From NCBI RefSeq assembly GCF_021272205.1, contig NZ_JAJSDX010000010.1:58153-122152 (forward strand): a DNA stretch of 64,000 bases, read 5' to 3'. The notes beneath the pieces are model-generated. The model saw nothing but the letters and a program-made list of their open reading frames with translations, was not told the origin of the DNA and ran no database searches. Below, one piece after another: positions 9,277 to 18,505 of the stretch. Source of the stretch: Pantoea sp. Mb-10. Its GTDB lineage: Bacteria; Pseudomonadota; Gammaproteobacteria; Enterobacterales; Enterobacteriaceae. Numbering within the stretch: the first letter of the stretch is position 1; every line of letters starts with the position of its first letter. A program made the translations under genes and the position numbers.

Positions 9277-10485
9277 ATGACCAGCCCGTTTTATTCGCAC
9301 ATTCGTCAGCAGCTTGAGACCGCGCGCCAGGAGGGTTTGTTCAAACAGGAACGCACTCTGACCTCCGCACAGCAGTCTGAGATCGTCGTTGCCAATGGCG
9401 CACCCGTTATCAATTTCTGTGCAAACAACTATCTGGGGTTAGCTAACCATCCCGTCTTAATTCAAGCGGCAAAAGAGGGCATGGATTCTCACGGCTTTGG
9501 CATGGCTTCCGTGCGTTTTATCTGCGGGACGCAGGATATTCACCAGCAGCTGGAGCAGAAACTGGCGGCGTATTTGGCCGTGGAAGACGCCATTCTGTTT
9601 TCATCCTGTTACGACGCCAACGGCGGGCTGTTCGAAACGCTGTTAACCGAAGAGGACGCGGTCATCTCGGATGCGCTTAATCACGCCTCGATCATTGATG
9701 GGATACGGCTCTGTAAAGCCAAACGCTATCGTTATGCCAATAACGACATGCAGGCGCTGCGAGCGTGCTTGCAAGAGGCGCGAAACAGCGGGGCGCGACA
9801 TATTCTGATCGCCACCGATGGCGTGTTCTCCATGGATGGTGTGATCGCCAATCTCCGGGGGATTTGCGATCTGGCAGATGAGTTCGACGCGCAGGTGATG
9901 GTTGATGATTCCCATGCGGTGGGTTTCGTGGGTGCCAGCGGTCGCGGCACGCATGAATACTGTGGGGTGATGGGCCGCGTCGATATTCTTACGGGCACAT
10001 TGGGCAAGGCGCTGGGCGGTGCTTCTGGCGGCTACGTGGCGGCCAAAAAAGAGGTGGTAGCGTGGCTGCGGCAGCGCGCGCGTCCTTATCTGTTCTCAAA
10101 TTCTCTGGCTCCGCCCATTGTTGCCGCATCGCTGCGGGTGCTGGACTTGCTAAATGAAGGCGATGGCCTGCGTCAGCGGCTGTGGGATAACACACGTTTC
10201 TTCCGGGAAAAAATGTCGGCCGCCGGATTTAGTCTCGCGGGCGCCGATCACGCCATTATTCCGGTGATGCTGGGGGAGGCCAAACTCGCACAGCAGTTCG
10301 CTCAGCTGTTGCAGCACGAGGGCATTTACGTGACCGGCTTTTTCTATCCGGTGGTGCCGCAGGGGCAGGCGCGTATCCGCACGCAGATTTCAGCGGCACA
10401 CACCCAGCAGCAGCTGGAGCAGGCCGTGGCCGCCTTTACGCGCATTGGGCAGCAGCTCGGTGTGATTGCAGGAGCAGCAGGATGA
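9277..10485 (+). CDS. kbl: Glycine C-acetyltransferase (2-amino-3-ketobutyrate CoA ligase)
   Basis: PLP enzyme that splits 2-amino-3-ketobutyrate with CoA to glycine and acetyl-CoA, the second step of threonine degradation. The PLP lysine is in [14 protein letters not shown], and [11 protein letters not shown] and [12 protein letters not shown] are typical of the alpha-oxoamine synthases. ATG at 9277 is chosen because GAGGAG lies 8 bases upstream and the 402-residue product matches the family; the GTG at 9244 would add an unrelated tail. Its stop overlaps the tdh start (ATGA), so both enzymes of the pathway are coupled. Confidence 0.95.
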   Translation: MTSPFYSHIRQQLETARQEGLFKQERTLTSAQQSEIVVANGAPVINFCANNYLGLANHPVLIQAAKEGMDSHGFGMASVRFICGTQDIHQQLEQKLAAYLAVEDAILFSSCYDANGGLFETLLTEEDAVISDALNHASIIDGIRLCKAKRYRYANNDMQALRACLQEARNSGARHILIATDGVFSMDGVIANLRGICDLADEFDAQVMVDDSHAVGFVGASGRGTHEYCGVMGRVDILTGTLGKALGGASGGYVAAKKEVVAWLRQRARPYLFSNSLAPPIVAASLRVLDLLNEGDGLRQRLWDNTRFFREKMSAAGFSLAGADHAIIPVMLGEAKLAQQFAQLLQHEGIYVTGFFYPVVPQGQARIRTQISAAHTQQQLEQAVAAFTRIGQQLGVIAGAAG

Positions 10486-11528
10486 AAGCACTCGCCAAAT
10501 TAAAAGCCGAAGAAGGGATATGGATGATCAACGATGCGCCGGTGCCAGAACCGGGGCATAACGATCTGCTGATCAAAATTCGCAAAACCGCCATCTGCGG
10601 CACTGACGTGCATATCTATAACTGGGACGACTGGTCGCGTAAAACCATTCCCGTGCCGATGATCACCGGCCACGAGTACGTGGGTGAAGTGGTGGCAATG
10701 GGCCAAGAGGTGCGAAGCTTTACCGTTGGCGATCGTGTTTCTGGAGAGGGGCATATTACCTGTGGCCACTGCCGCAACTGCCGAGCGGGGCGCACTCACC
10801 TGTGTCGCAATACCGTTGGCGTCGGCGTAAACCGTCAGGGCTGTTTTGCCGAATACCTTGTGATCCCCGCCTTTAACGCCTTCAAAATCCCCGACAATAT
10901 CTCTGACGAACTGGCGGCCATTTTCGATCCCTTTGGGAATGCGGTGCATACCGCGCTCTCGTTTGATTTGGTGGGAGAGGATGTGCTGATTTCCGGTGCC
11001 GGTCCGATTGGCATTATGGCGGCGGCAGTGTGTAAGCACGTGGGCGCGCGTCATGTAGTGATCACGGATATCAACGACTATCGGCTAGCGCTGGCGCGTC
11101 AGATGGGCGTTACGCGCGCGGTCGATGTGGCCCAGGAAAACCTGCGTGACGTGATGACCGAGCTGGGAATGACAGAAGGCTTTGATATCGGGCTGGAGAT
11201 GTCTGGCGCACCGCCCGCGTTTCGCACGCTGCTGGAGGTGATGAATCATGGCGGACGCATTGCGCTGCTGGGCATTCCACCGGGTGAAATGGCAATCGAC
11301 TGGAATCTGGTTATCTTTAAGGGATTATTTATAAAGGGAATTTATGGACGAGAAATGTTTGAAACCTGGTACAAAATGGCGGCGCTGATCCAATCTGGGC
11401 TGGATCTGACGCCGATCATTACGCATCGCTACCACATTGACGATTTTCAGCAGGGCTTCGACGATATGCGCTCAGGGCGATCGGGCAAAGTGGTGTTGAG
11501 CTGGGACGAAAAGCATAACCGGCCGTAA
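10482..11528 (+). CDS. tdh: L-threonine 3-dehydrogenase
   Basis: NAD-dependent zinc dehydrogenase converting threonine to 2-amino-3-ketobutyrate, the substrate of Kbl. The catalytic zinc site is AICGTDVH near residue 39 with GHEYVGE, the structural zinc cysteines lie in [16 protein letters not shown], and the coenzyme loop is [12 protein letters not shown]. The 348 residues are slightly longer than the 341 of E. coli because of a short C-terminal tail. It is translationally coupled to kbl by a 4-base overlap. Confidence 0.95.
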   Translation: MKALAKLKAEEGIWMINDAPVPEPGHNDLLIKIRKTAICGTDVHIYNWDDWSRKTIPVPMITGHEYVGEVVAMGQEVRSFTVGDRVSGEGHITCGHCRNCRAGRTHLCRNTVGVGVNRQGCFAEYLVIPAFNAFKIPDNISDELAAIFDPFGNAVHTALSFDLVGEDVLISGAGPIGIMAAAVCKHVGARHVVITDINDYRLALARQMGVTRAVDVAQENLRDVMTELGMTEGFDIGLEMSGAPPAFRTLLEVMNHGGRIALLGIPPGEMAIDWNLVIFKGLFIKGIYGREMFETWYKMAALIQSGLDLTPIITHRYHIDDFQQGFDDMRSGRSGKVVLSWDEKHNRP

Positions 11529-11536
11529 GGCCGGTT
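11517..11536. terminator. Hairpin at convergent tdh / glycosyltransferase ends
   Basis: AACCGGCC (11517-11524), loop GTAA, then GGCCGGTT (11529-11536) form a perfect 8-bp stem. It contains the tdh stop codon and ends just before the stop of the opposing gene. The T-run is only two bases on each strand, so it is a probable but weak bidirectional terminator. Confidence 0.5.
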
Positions 11537-11540
11537 AGTA

Positions 11541-12452
11541 TCAAGATTGCTGCTTTTCCGCATCCGTCAGGTAGCGTACTTTTCGCGTGTAATCCTGCCC
11601 TTTGAAACGCAAAGGCTGCGTGGGATCCTGTAAATACTTTTGCCACTCGCTGAGCGGGAACCCGCCGTGCGCACCCACGACATCTGCCGGAATCACCGCA
11701 GACTGACCGCCGATGCGCTTAGAAACCGGCCAGTTTGCCCATTCGCCTAAATTGACGGTGCGAATATCCAACAAGTCCAACAATGCGGCCAGCGGCAGTT
11801 GATCGGTTGGGGGCTGATTATCACTCATCAAGACCCACGTATCGTTAAATAGCGTCAGCCAGAGCGGACAAATACGCTGCCACGTTTGTTTGGATGCCGC
11901 TAAATAAGCGCCATTCACGTGGTCCTGCAAATAAGGCCGAATGGTATTTTTGTAATAGGCCGGAATGTTATCCGCAGGCGCATCAGCCAGCTTGGCGATC
12001 ATCTTGCCCTGGCGAAAGCTGCTGTAAAGATGATGCTCCATAATATGAATGTCAGGGGTTTTGAGCAGATTGAGATCGGAATCGATCATCAATATGCCGT
12101 CGCCGGTCGCCTGCAGCGGTGCCTGAAGCTTAATTAAGCGGCTGCGGTAAATCTGCTTATAGCGGTAGCTCTCTTCACGGTGAGGCACTTCAAGCGTCAC
12201 GACGCGCACGCGCGCCGGAAGGGCAGGAAAGGCAGAGGCAGGTTGATCGCTCACGATGACAATTTCTTTAATGGTCTCACCGCATCGGCTGGCAAATTCT
12301 GCGCTCAGAACCGCCTCTTCAATATAATCTGCGCCGGTACAGGGAATCACTATCGAGTCGACAGTAATACTGCCGCGCGTGTCAGACTGCGTGCAGGGAA
12401 TATTGTGGCGCGAGAGAATATGACGGCGGTGCTTATTCAAAAATTCAAACAT
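11541..12452 (-). CDS. Putative glycosyltransferase, GT-A-like, function unknown
   Basis: A 303-residue protein I cannot place in a named family. It shows SITVDSIVIPCTGADYIEEAV at the start of a likely Rossmann-like domain and a DxD-type motif in GILMIDSDLNLL near residue 128, as in nucleotide-sugar-dependent GT-A enzymes. No signal peptide or membrane segment is seen. ATG at 12452 follows a GAGAG sequence and overlaps the upstream GT4 gene by 8 bases; the upstream TTG is not needed. The two genes together sit where E. coli has yibD (waaH), between tdh and yibQ, which suggests a surface-polysaccharide or LPS-decorating role. That role is inference. Confidence 0.6.
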   Translation of the reverse strand: MFEFLNKHRRHILSRHNIPCTQSDTRGSITVDSIVIPCTGADYIEEAVLSAEFASRCGETIKEIVIVSDQPASAFPALPARVRVVTLEVPHREESYRYKQIYRSRLIKLQAPLQATGDGILMIDSDLNLLKTPDIHIMEHHLYSSFRQGKMIAKLADAPADNIPAYYKNTIRPYLQDHVNGAYLAASKQTWQRICPLWLTLFNDTWVLMSDNQPPTDQLPLAALLDLLDIRTVNLGEWANWPVSKRIGGQSAVIPADVVGAHGGFPLSEWQKYLQDPTQPLRFKGQDYTRKVRYLTDAEKQQS

Positions 12453-13674
12453 GTTTTTTTCTCTCAATCATTTTTTCCAGAATACTTTCAACGCCGGAAA
12501 CATAGTTTTCAATGGCGTAGCAGGTGCGCACGCGCTCGGCGGCAGCGGCGGTAAGTTGTTGACGCTGCTCAGCGTTCTGCCACAGCACGCTAAGATGTTC
12601 GCTGAGTTGCGCCACATCGCCGTAATCAAACAGCAGGCCGCTCACGCCGTGCTCGACTAATTCGGCCGTACCGGTGACGTTTGAGCCAATAACCGCCGTA
12701 TTAACCAGCATCGCTTCCAGAACCACGCGCGGTAATCCCTCACTGCTGGATGCCAGAATAAAGGCGTCAAACGCCGCGAGATATTCCAGCGCATTGTTTT
12801 GGAATCCGGTAAATACGACGTGCCCCTCAATGTTTTCATCGCAGGCAAGTTTTTCCAGGCGCGGCCTTTCTGGCCCAGAGCCGACAATGACCATCCGCCA
12901 TTTCGCGTCGGGATGTGCGCGCTTGAAGATACCCAGTGCCTGCAAAATATGGTGATTGGACTTACGCAAAATAAGTGAACCAATGGAGCCAAAAATAAAG
13001 GTGTCATCGGCAAACGTAAACTGGCGGCGCATGGCTGCGCGGTCGGGCAGCGTTTGATGAATATCAATGGCGTTGGAGACGGTAAAACAGCGCTGCGGAT
13101 CTACGCCGTGGTCGCGCAGCGTTTGGCTAACACCGTGTGACACCGCAATAGTGGCATCACAGCGCGTATTGATCATGTTCACCAGCGACCGTGTTAATAA
13201 CGGTTCAATGCGGCAGTGCTGAATCAACGCAATCGGCATGTTGCGCACGGCGAGATAGCCTTCAACGTTCGTGCTGGGCTGATTGTTCATATACAGGGCG
13301 TCATACTGGCCCGTTTCCAGTAGAGCAGCGATTTTGTCAGCGTTCGGTATCATGCGCCAGCGACGATCGATGCGACCGATCGTCTCTTTTTGCAGCGGGC
13401 GGTAGAAAAACAGCAGCGCGCGCGTCAGCTCTTTACTGATTTTGGCCCACAGAGGCTGCCGTGACTGCGGTATAAACACCACGTGAATGCCGATGCTCTG
13501 AAGCACGGACTCAATGGTTTCGTTTTCGCCACGCAAATAGTTTTGATAAAAGCAGCAGGTAATATCAAATTTTTGCCGATCGATGCGCTTCAGCAGTTCC
13601 AGCATACTGTTTGTGCCACCGCCCCATTCACGGCCGGTATCCAGCAGCAGGATTTTCTTTCGGGTTAGGTTCAT
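12445..13674 (-). CDS. Glycosyltransferase family 4 protein, target unknown
   Basis: A 409-residue GT-B glycosyltransferase. It has an N-terminal KKILLLDTGREWGGGTNSML with the glycine-rich loop, a linker domain with FIFGSIGSLILRKSNHHILQAL, and the donor site ASSSEGLPRVVLEAMLVNTAVI (E-x7-E). ATG at 13674 has AGGA just upstream; ATG at 13686 is possible and adds four residues. It is co-transcribed with the GT-A-like gene (8-base overlap). It is unlike E. coli YibD, a GT2-type enzyme, so this locus holds a replacement set. Acceptor and sugar are unknown. Confidence 0.78.
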   Translation of the reverse strand: MNLTRKKILLLDTGREWGGGTNSMLELLKRIDRQKFDITCCFYQNYLRGENETIESVLQSIGIHVVFIPQSRQPLWAKISKELTRALLFFYRPLQKETIGRIDRRWRMIPNADKIAALLETGQYDALYMNNQPSTNVEGYLAVRNMPIALIQHCRIEPLLTRSLVNMINTRCDATIAVSHGVSQTLRDHGVDPQRCFTVSNAIDIHQTLPDRAAMRRQFTFADDTFIFGSIGSLILRKSNHHILQALGIFKRAHPDAKWRMVIVGSGPERPRLEKLACDENIEGHVVFTGFQNNALEYLAAFDAFILASSSEGLPRVVLEAMLVNTAVIGSNVTGTAELVEHGVSGLLFDYGDVAQLSEHLSVLWQNAEQRQQLTAAAAERVRTCYAIENYVSGVESILEKMIERKKHV

Positions 13675-13732
13675 CTGTCCTGACATCCTTGCCCGGAGAC
13701 GATCCAGGCAGACGTTATTGCATAAATTTAAC

Positions 13733-13748
13733 GGGCGCCGACGCGCCC
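13733..13748 (-). terminator. Putative yibQ terminator
   Basis: GGGCGC (13733-13738) pairs with GCGCCC (13743-13748). In the minus-strand direction the stem is followed by GTTAAATTTAT, a weak T-rich tail. It lies between the yibQ stop and the GT4 gene. Confidence 0.45.
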
Positions 13749-13753
13749 GCTGT

Positions 13754-14656
13754 TTAAAAGAGCTGCTTCAGTGATTGCATCAGCTTACTTTCGCGGATGC
13801 TATCTATCATCAGGTCAACGGCGCGTCGCTGGGGTACCGGTGGCATCGCTGTGCTCGCTTGACAGAGTCCAGGCGCACGGAACGATGGGGCCTGCGGCTT
13901 AGCCGAGGTCGGCGGTGTGCGGGTGGCAGTGTGCAGAGAGGCATTCAACAGCTGGCTCGGTCGCACCAGGGTGATATCCGCTGGCAGCGTCGGCAGCATT
14001 TGCTGCAGTACGCGCACGGTAGTGGGATGCGGATGGCCAATCGCGATGGCAAAACCGTCGCGCTGAGCCAATTTGACAGCGCGGGTAAACTGCTGACGAA
14101 TCGCGGATTCGTTTTGGCTGTCATCAAGGAAGACGCGTCGTTTCAATACCTTGACACTGGTTCCCTGTGCAGCCTGAACTGACTGGCTGTTGCCAATGGT
14201 CATACTGTCCAAAAAGTAGAAGCGGTAGTGATTCAGCGCCTGCATCACTTTTTGCATGCCGGGCAGGCTGGAGGTCATCTTGCTGCCCATGTGGTTATTA
14301 AGCCCTACCGCGAAGGGCACATTGCTGTTTGCTTCACTGATAATGCGCGCAATCTCACTGCTGCTCATCTCTGGCGTGAGCGTGTCCTTCTCCAGCGGCT
14401 GTTTACTCAGCGGTGCCATCGGCAAGTGAATTAACACTTCATGGCCTCCCTGATGCGCTTTGGTTGCCATTTCGCGTGCGTGAGGGGCGTTAGGCAGGAC
14501 GGCAACAGAGATGGCTGCGGGCATCTGCAGCACTTTGTTCTCTTCCAGCGGACGATAACCAAAATCGTCGATCACGATAGCAAGGCTGGCACTGTGAGCA
14601 TAAACCGTGAAAAAGAGCGCGCTCAGCGAAAAAATTAGCTTAGATGCTTGAAACAA
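13754..14656 (-). CDS. yibQ: Divergent polysaccharide deacetylase family protein YibQ
   Basis: A 300-residue protein of the divergent polysaccharide deacetylase (DUF610) family, function not established. The N-terminus is a signal peptide ending near HSA, so it is periplasmic. Conserved segments are LAIVIDDFGYRP (D30, D31), EVLIHLPMAPLSKQPLEK, VGLNNHMGSKMTS and AIAIGHPHPTTV. TTG at 14656 is the likely start, with AGGAAG upstream inside the end of envC. It follows envC by 3 bases, as in E. coli, which suggests a cell-envelope role. The Pro-rich C-terminus differs from the E. coli protein. Confidence 0.9.
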   Translation of the reverse strand: MFQASKLIFSLSALFFTVYAHSASLAIVIDDFGYRPLEENKVLQMPAAISVAVLPNAPHAREMATKAHQGGHEVLIHLPMAPLSKQPLEKDTLTPEMSSSEIARIISEANSNVPFAVGLNNHMGSKMTSSLPGMQKVMQALNHYRFYFLDSMTIGNSQSVQAAQGTSVKVLKRRVFLDDSQNESAIRQQFTRAVKLAQRDGFAIAIGHPHPTTVRVLQQMLPTLPADITLVRPSQLLNASLHTATRTPPTSAKPQAPSFRAPGLCQASTAMPPVPQRRAVDLMIDSIRESKLMQSLKQLF

Positions 14657-14659
14657 AAC

Positions 14660-15961
14660 TTATCTTCCTAACCACGGGAGTGGATTAACGGCCTGTCCCT
14701 GACGTCGAATTTCAAAGTAGAGCGATGGCGTGCCGCGGCCGCCACTGGTCCCGACCAGGGCGATAGGCTGTCCTGCCTTCACCTGCGTACCCACACTCAC
14801 CAGCGCACTCTGGTTATAGCCATACAGGCTCATGTCGCCTTTACCGTGTTCAATCACCACCACAAGGCCGTAACCTTGCAGCCAGTCGGCCATCAACACG
14901 CGACCGTCCGCAATAGCTTTTACCTCGGTGCCTTCAGGTGCATCAATAACCATGCCTTTCCAGCGCAGCTCACCCTGCATGGCTTCGCCGAAACGATGCT
15001 CAACGCGGCCAGTCACCGGCCAGCGCGCCTGCCCGCCGGGTTTGCCTAAACCGCCGGTACGCGCCATTAATTCACGTTCACTTTGCGTGGGCTGATAACG
15101 CGAGCCTTTGGCTTTGGCCTGCGCCTGACGCTGGCGCACTTTCTCCGCTTCGCGGGCTTCACGCTCCGCGCGCTCGCGTGCCTCGCGCTCTGCTTTTGCA
15201 ATTTTGCTTTGCAGGCGACTTTCGTTCTCACGCATCTCAACCAGATCCGCCTGGTCTTTCTCCAGCGAACTTTCCAGAATGGATAACGTTTTTTTACGCG
15301 CGGCGCTGGCGGTCTCTAGCTTGGTTTGCTGCGCTTGCTGCTGACTCAGCAACGATTTTTGCTGCTCTTGTTTCCCTTGCAGCGCCTGACGCTGTTCCGT
15401 GAGCTGCTGCTGCGTCTGCTTTAAATCATCAATGTTTTTTTGCCGTGCGGTATTCAGGTAGCCGAAATACGCCAAAATACGCTCGCTGCGCTGCGCATCT
15501 TCGCCACCCAGCACCATCTGCAAGCCATTGTGCTGGCCCTGACGAAATGCCGCATCCAGCTGCTGCGCCAGCAGTTTTTCCTGCTGGGCTTGCTGCGTCT
15601 CCAGACGAGAAATCGACGCGCTGATTTGGGCAATTTCACCGTTAAGGACAGAGAGACTATTGCGGGTTTCCCGCAATTGACGGCTCGCCTGAGCGATGAT
15701 TTTTTCCTGACTTTGTAGCTGATCCAATAACTTGCTGCGCTGCAGCTTTTGCGCTTTAACGCTTTTTTCTTTCTCGGCGATATTTTGCTGAATGGATTTG
15801 AGCTGAACTTTGCTGTCGTCTGCGCCGCGGGCAATAGGCGGGAACAGCAAAGAGCCCGCAAGAAGCAGGCTTAAGGGGAATCCGGACCAGTCAGACAGCA
15901 ACAGACGTGCTGACGCGTTGCTACGGATCCTTGTGTGTAAATCGGTCGCTTTTCCCTTCAT
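14660..15961 (-). CDS. envC: Murein hydrolase activator EnvC
   Basis: Periplasmic activator of the amidases AmiA and AmiB at the division septum, recruited through FtsEX. Order of parts: an N-terminal signal segment (hydrophobic PLSLLLAGSLLF, cleaved near RGA), a long Gln/Lys/Glu-rich coiled coil (about residues 50-290), and a C-terminal LytM domain (GTEVKAIADGRVLMADWLQGYGLVVVIEHG). The LytM domain lacks catalytic metal ligands, as in EnvC generally. At 433 residues it is slightly longer than the 419 of E. coli because of the N-terminal extension. In E. coli gpmM lies directly upstream; here it does not. Confidence 0.94.
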   Translation of the reverse strand: MKGKATDLHTRIRSNASARLLLSDWSGFPLSLLLAGSLLFPPIARGADDSKVQLKSIQQNIAEKEKSVKAQKLQRSKLLDQLQSQEKIIAQASRQLRETRNSLSVLNGEIAQISASISRLETQQAQQEKLLAQQLDAAFRQGQHNGLQMVLGGEDAQRSERILAYFGYLNTARQKNIDDLKQTQQQLTEQRQALQGKQEQQKSLLSQQQAQQTKLETASAARKKTLSILESSLEKDQADLVEMRENESRLQSKIAKAEREARERAEREAREAEKVRQRQAQAKAKGSRYQPTQSERELMARTGGLGKPGGQARWPVTGRVEHRFGEAMQGELRWKGMVIDAPEGTEVKAIADGRVLMADWLQGYGLVVVIEHGKGDMSLYGYNQSALVSVGTQVKAGQPIALVGTSGGRGTPSLYFEIRRQGQAVNPLPWLGR

Positions 15962-16035
15962 AGTTGATAATTATTCCACGATGAACAGCCGCTTACCAGT
16001 TATCCCGGCCGGGTTTTGATTTCCAAAGGAGGTCA

Positions 16036-16131
16036 ATGCCGAGCTTAACGAACAAACAATGGCGCAATTTTCCGATTAGAACACTTTTTTTAGAAAATGA
16101 CGCACAAATCGTAACTCTGCCCGCCTGGTGA
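16036..16131 (+). CDS. Possible small ORF of 31 codons (unproven)
   Basis: ATG at 16036 is preceded by AAAGGAGGT at 16025-16033, the strongest Shine-Dalgarno-like sequence I noticed in any gap here, though only 2 to 4 bases from the start. It encodes 31 residues, beginning MPSLTNKQWR and ending TLPAW, and stops at 16131. It has no hydrophobic segment and no family I recognise. It occupies the gap where E. coli carries gpmM. It could be a leader peptide for yibN or chance. Confidence 0.2.
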   Translation: MPSLTNKQWRNFPIRTLFLENDAQIVTLPAW

Positions 16132-16209
16132 CTGTACATGCGAAGTGGCGCAGGTATACTCAGAACCCTTGTTTTAGCTTATTAGCCCGGTCTGGAGTCG
16201 TTATCCCTC

Positions 16210-16641
16210 ATGCAAGAAATTATGCAGTTTGCAAGCAATCACACCATCCTCAGTCTGGCATGGGTTGTTTTACTCGTTCTGGTGATTGTGACCACCGTTA
16301 AAGGAATGTTCTCTAAGATAAAAACAATCAGCCGTGGTGAAGCAACCCACTTGATTAATAAAGAGGATGCGGTGGTGGTAGACGTGCGTTCACGCGACGA
16401 TTATCGCAAGGGACACATTTCCGGGGCGCTGAATATCGCCGCAGCAGACATTAAAAAAGGCAGCTTTGCTGAGCTGGAAAAGCACAAGTCGCAGCCGATC
16501 ATTGTGGTATGTGCCACCGGTCAGAGCGCGCATGAGTCCGCTGCAAAATTAAGCGCGGCGGGTTTTGAGAAGGTTTCTGTACTGAAAGATGGCGTCAGTG
16601 GCTGGAGCGGTGAAAATCTGCCGCTGGTCCGTGGTAAATAA
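16210..16641 (+). CDS. yibN: Membrane-anchored rhodanese-like protein YibN
   Basis: A 143-residue protein with one N-terminal membrane segment ([17 protein letters not shown], about residues 15-31) and a cytoplasmic rhodanese domain. The active-site loop reads [13 protein letters not shown], with the catalytic cysteine of sulfurtransferases. Physiological sulfur acceptor unknown. It heads the run yibN-grxC-secB-gpsA-cysE. A TATACT hexamer at 16155-16160 may be its -10 element. Start ATG is the only one fitting the membrane anchor. Confidence 0.92.
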   Translation: MQEIMQFASNHTILSLAWVVLLVLVIVTTVKGMFSKIKTISRGEATHLINKEDAVVVDVRSRDDYRKGHISGALNIAAADIKKGSFAELEKHKSQPIIVVCATGQSAHESAAKLSAAGFEKVSVLKDGVSGWSGENLPLVRGK

Positions 16642-16659
16642 CATCACTGAGGTAACCGC

Positions 16660-16914
16660 ATGGCTAACGTAGAGATTTACACCAAAGTCACCTGTCCTTA
16701 TTGCCACCGTGCAAAGGCGTTGCTGGATCAGAAAGGCGTATCGTACCAAGAGATCCCTATTGATGGGGACGCGGCGAAACGTGAAGAGATGATCAAACGC
16801 AGCGGCCGCACGACGGTGCCACAGATTTTTATTGATGCGCAGCACATTGGCGGCTGCGACGATCTTTACGCACTGGAAGGCCGTCAAGGACTTGACCCCT
16901 TACTCCAGGCATAA
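16660..16914 (+). CDS. grxC: Glutaredoxin 3
   Basis: Small cytoplasmic thiol-disulfide oxidoreductase that uses glutathione to reduce proteins and ribonucleotide reductase. The 84-residue chain has the dithiol active site CPYC (C12 and C15), the TVPQIF cis-proline loop and the GGCDDL glutathione-binding segment. It begins 18 bases after yibN and precedes secB, the usual enterobacterial order. Confidence 0.96.
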   Translation: MANVEIYTKVTCPYCHRAKALLDQKGVSYQEIPIDGDAAKREEMIKRSGRTTVPQIFIDAQHIGGCDDLYALEGRQGLDPLLQA

Positions 16915-16954
16915 TTTTTCGTTCAAACAATTTTAACTTACAGGATTGAGTAAC

Positions 16955-17419
16955 ATGTCAGAACAAAGCTCCAACGAAATGCAGTTCCAGATTCAGCGCG
17001 TTTACACAAAAGATGTCTCTTATGAAGCGCCAAACGCGCCGCAGGTTTTCCAGAAAGAGTGGGAGCCTGAGGTGAAACTGGATCTCGATACCGCGTCTTC
17101 TCAGCTCGCTGATGAAGTTTATGAAGTGGTGCTGCGCGTGACTGTTACTGCAACCGTGGGCGAAGATACGGCGTTCCTGTGTGAAGTTCAGCAGGCAGGT
17201 ATCTTTACCATCAGCGGTATTGAAGGCACGCAAATGGCGCATTGCCTCGGCGCCTACTGCCCGAACATTCTGTTCCCTTATGCGCGTGAATGCGTGACCA
17301 GCCTTGTTTCACGCGGCACCTTCCCGCAGCTCAATCTGGCTCCGGTAAACTTTGATGCTTTGTTCATGAACTATCTGCAGCAGCAGGGTGAAGGCGAAGC
17401 ACCGCGTCAGGATGCCTGA
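16955..17419 (+). CDS. secB: Protein-export chaperone SecB
   Basis: Tetrameric cytosolic chaperone that keeps precursor proteins unfolded and delivers them to SecA. The 154-residue acidic protein includes the conserved core [20 protein letters not shown] and the late [11 protein letters not shown] segment. ATG at 16955 is chosen over the in-frame TTG at 16946 because it gives the family N-terminus MSEQ. Its TGA stop shares a base with the gpsA start (TGATG), so the two are coupled. Confidence 0.96.
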   Translation: MSEQSSNEMQFQIQRVYTKDVSYEAPNAPQVFQKEWEPEVKLDLDTASSQLADEVYEVVLRVTVTATVGEDTAFLCEVQQAGIFTISGIEGTQMAHCLGAYCPNILFPYARECVTSLVSRGTFPQLNLAPVNFDALFMNYLQQQGEGEAPRQDA

Positions 17420-18438
17420 TGACAACGCGCAACGCTTCGATTAGCGTCATCGGTGCCGGCTCTTACGGCACCGCATTGGCGATCACGCTGGCCCGCAATG
17501 GGCATCCAGTGCTGCTGTGGGGGCACAATCCTGCAAAGGTTGCGCAACTGCAAGCCGAACGCTGTAACAGCGTTTTCCTTCCTGACGTTCCTTTCCCTGA
17601 CAACCTGGTTCCTGAAGCCGATTTGGCCAAGGTGGTCACTGCCAGCCGCGATTTGCTGGTGGTCGTGCCAAGTCATGTGTTTGGCGAGGTGTTAACCCAA
17701 GTCAAACCTCATCTGCAGGCGGATTCGCGTCTGGTCTGGGCGACCAAGGGGTTGGAGAAAGAGACGGGGCGCCTGTTGCAGGATGTGGCGCGCGAGATAC
17801 TCGGCGACGCTATCCCTCTTGCTGTGATTTCTGGCCCCACCTTTGCCAAAGAGCTGGCGGCAGGTATGCCGACCGCGATCGCATTGGCGGCCACCGATGC
17901 GCAATTTGCTGACGATTTGCAGCAAAAGATGCACTGTGGCAAAAGTTTTCGCGTCTATAGCAATCCTGATTTTATTGGCGTGCAGCTGGGTGGTGCGGTG
18001 AAAAACGTCATTGCCATTGGCGCTGGTATGTCCGACGGTATCGGATTCGGTGCTAATGCGCGTACGGCATTGATTACCCGTGGCTTGGCGGAAATGAGCC
18101 GTTTGGGAGCCGCTTTGGGTGCCGACCCCACGACCTTTATGGGCATGGCAGGATTGGGCGACCTGGTGCTTACGTGTACCGATAACCAGTCGCGTAACCG
18201 CCGGTTTGGCATGATGCTGGGACAAGGTGAGCAGGTTGACGCGGCGCAGCGCATTATCGGACAAGTTGTAGAGGGGTATCGAAACACCAAAGAAGTCAAA
18301 GTGTTGGCTGAGCGATTAGGTGTTGAAATGCCCATTACCGAACAGATTTATCAGGTGCTGTATTGCCAAAAATCAGCGCGAGAGGCAGCATTGAGTTTAC
18401 TTGGCCGTGCAAGCAAGGATGAAAACAGCCAGCGCTGA
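17419..18438 (+). CDS. gpsA: Glycerol-3-phosphate dehydrogenase [NAD(P)+]
   Basis: Makes sn-glycerol 3-phosphate from dihydroxyacetone phosphate for phospholipid synthesis, in the cytoplasm. The 339 residues match the family. The nucleotide loop is [22 protein letters not shown], and the substrate domain has [15 protein letters not shown] with the catalytic lysine and [11 protein letters not shown]. It is coupled to secB by a one-base overlap, and cysE follows across a terminator-like hairpin. Confidence 0.96.
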   Translation: MTTRNASISVIGAGSYGTALAITLARNGHPVLLWGHNPAKVAQLQAERCNSVFLPDVPFPDNLVPEADLAKVVTASRDLLVVVPSHVFGEVLTQVKPHLQADSRLVWATKGLEKETGRLLQDVAREILGDAIPLAVISGPTFAKELAAGMPTAIALAATDAQFADDLQQKMHCGKSFRVYSNPDFIGVQLGGAVKNVIAIGAGMSDGIGFGANARTALITRGLAEMSRLGAALGADPTTFMGMAGLGDLVLTCTDNQSRNRRFGMMLGQGEQVDAAQRIIGQVVEGYRNTKEVKVLAERLGVEMPITEQIYQVLYCQKSAREAALSLLGRASKDENSQR

Positions 18439-18465
18439 AGCAGGATGCACAGCGTAAACCTCTGT

Positions 18466-18488
18466 AGCGCCCTTCTGGCGCTTTTTTT
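18466..18488 (+). terminator. Intrinsic terminator between gpsA and cysE
   Basis: AGCGCC (18466-18471), loop CTTCT, GGCGCT (18477-18482), then six more T. It stands 17 bases before the cysE ATG, so cysE is either partly attenuated or has its own promoter. Confidence 0.72.
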
Positions 18489-18505
18489 ATCAGGAGCACA
18501 GTGCA

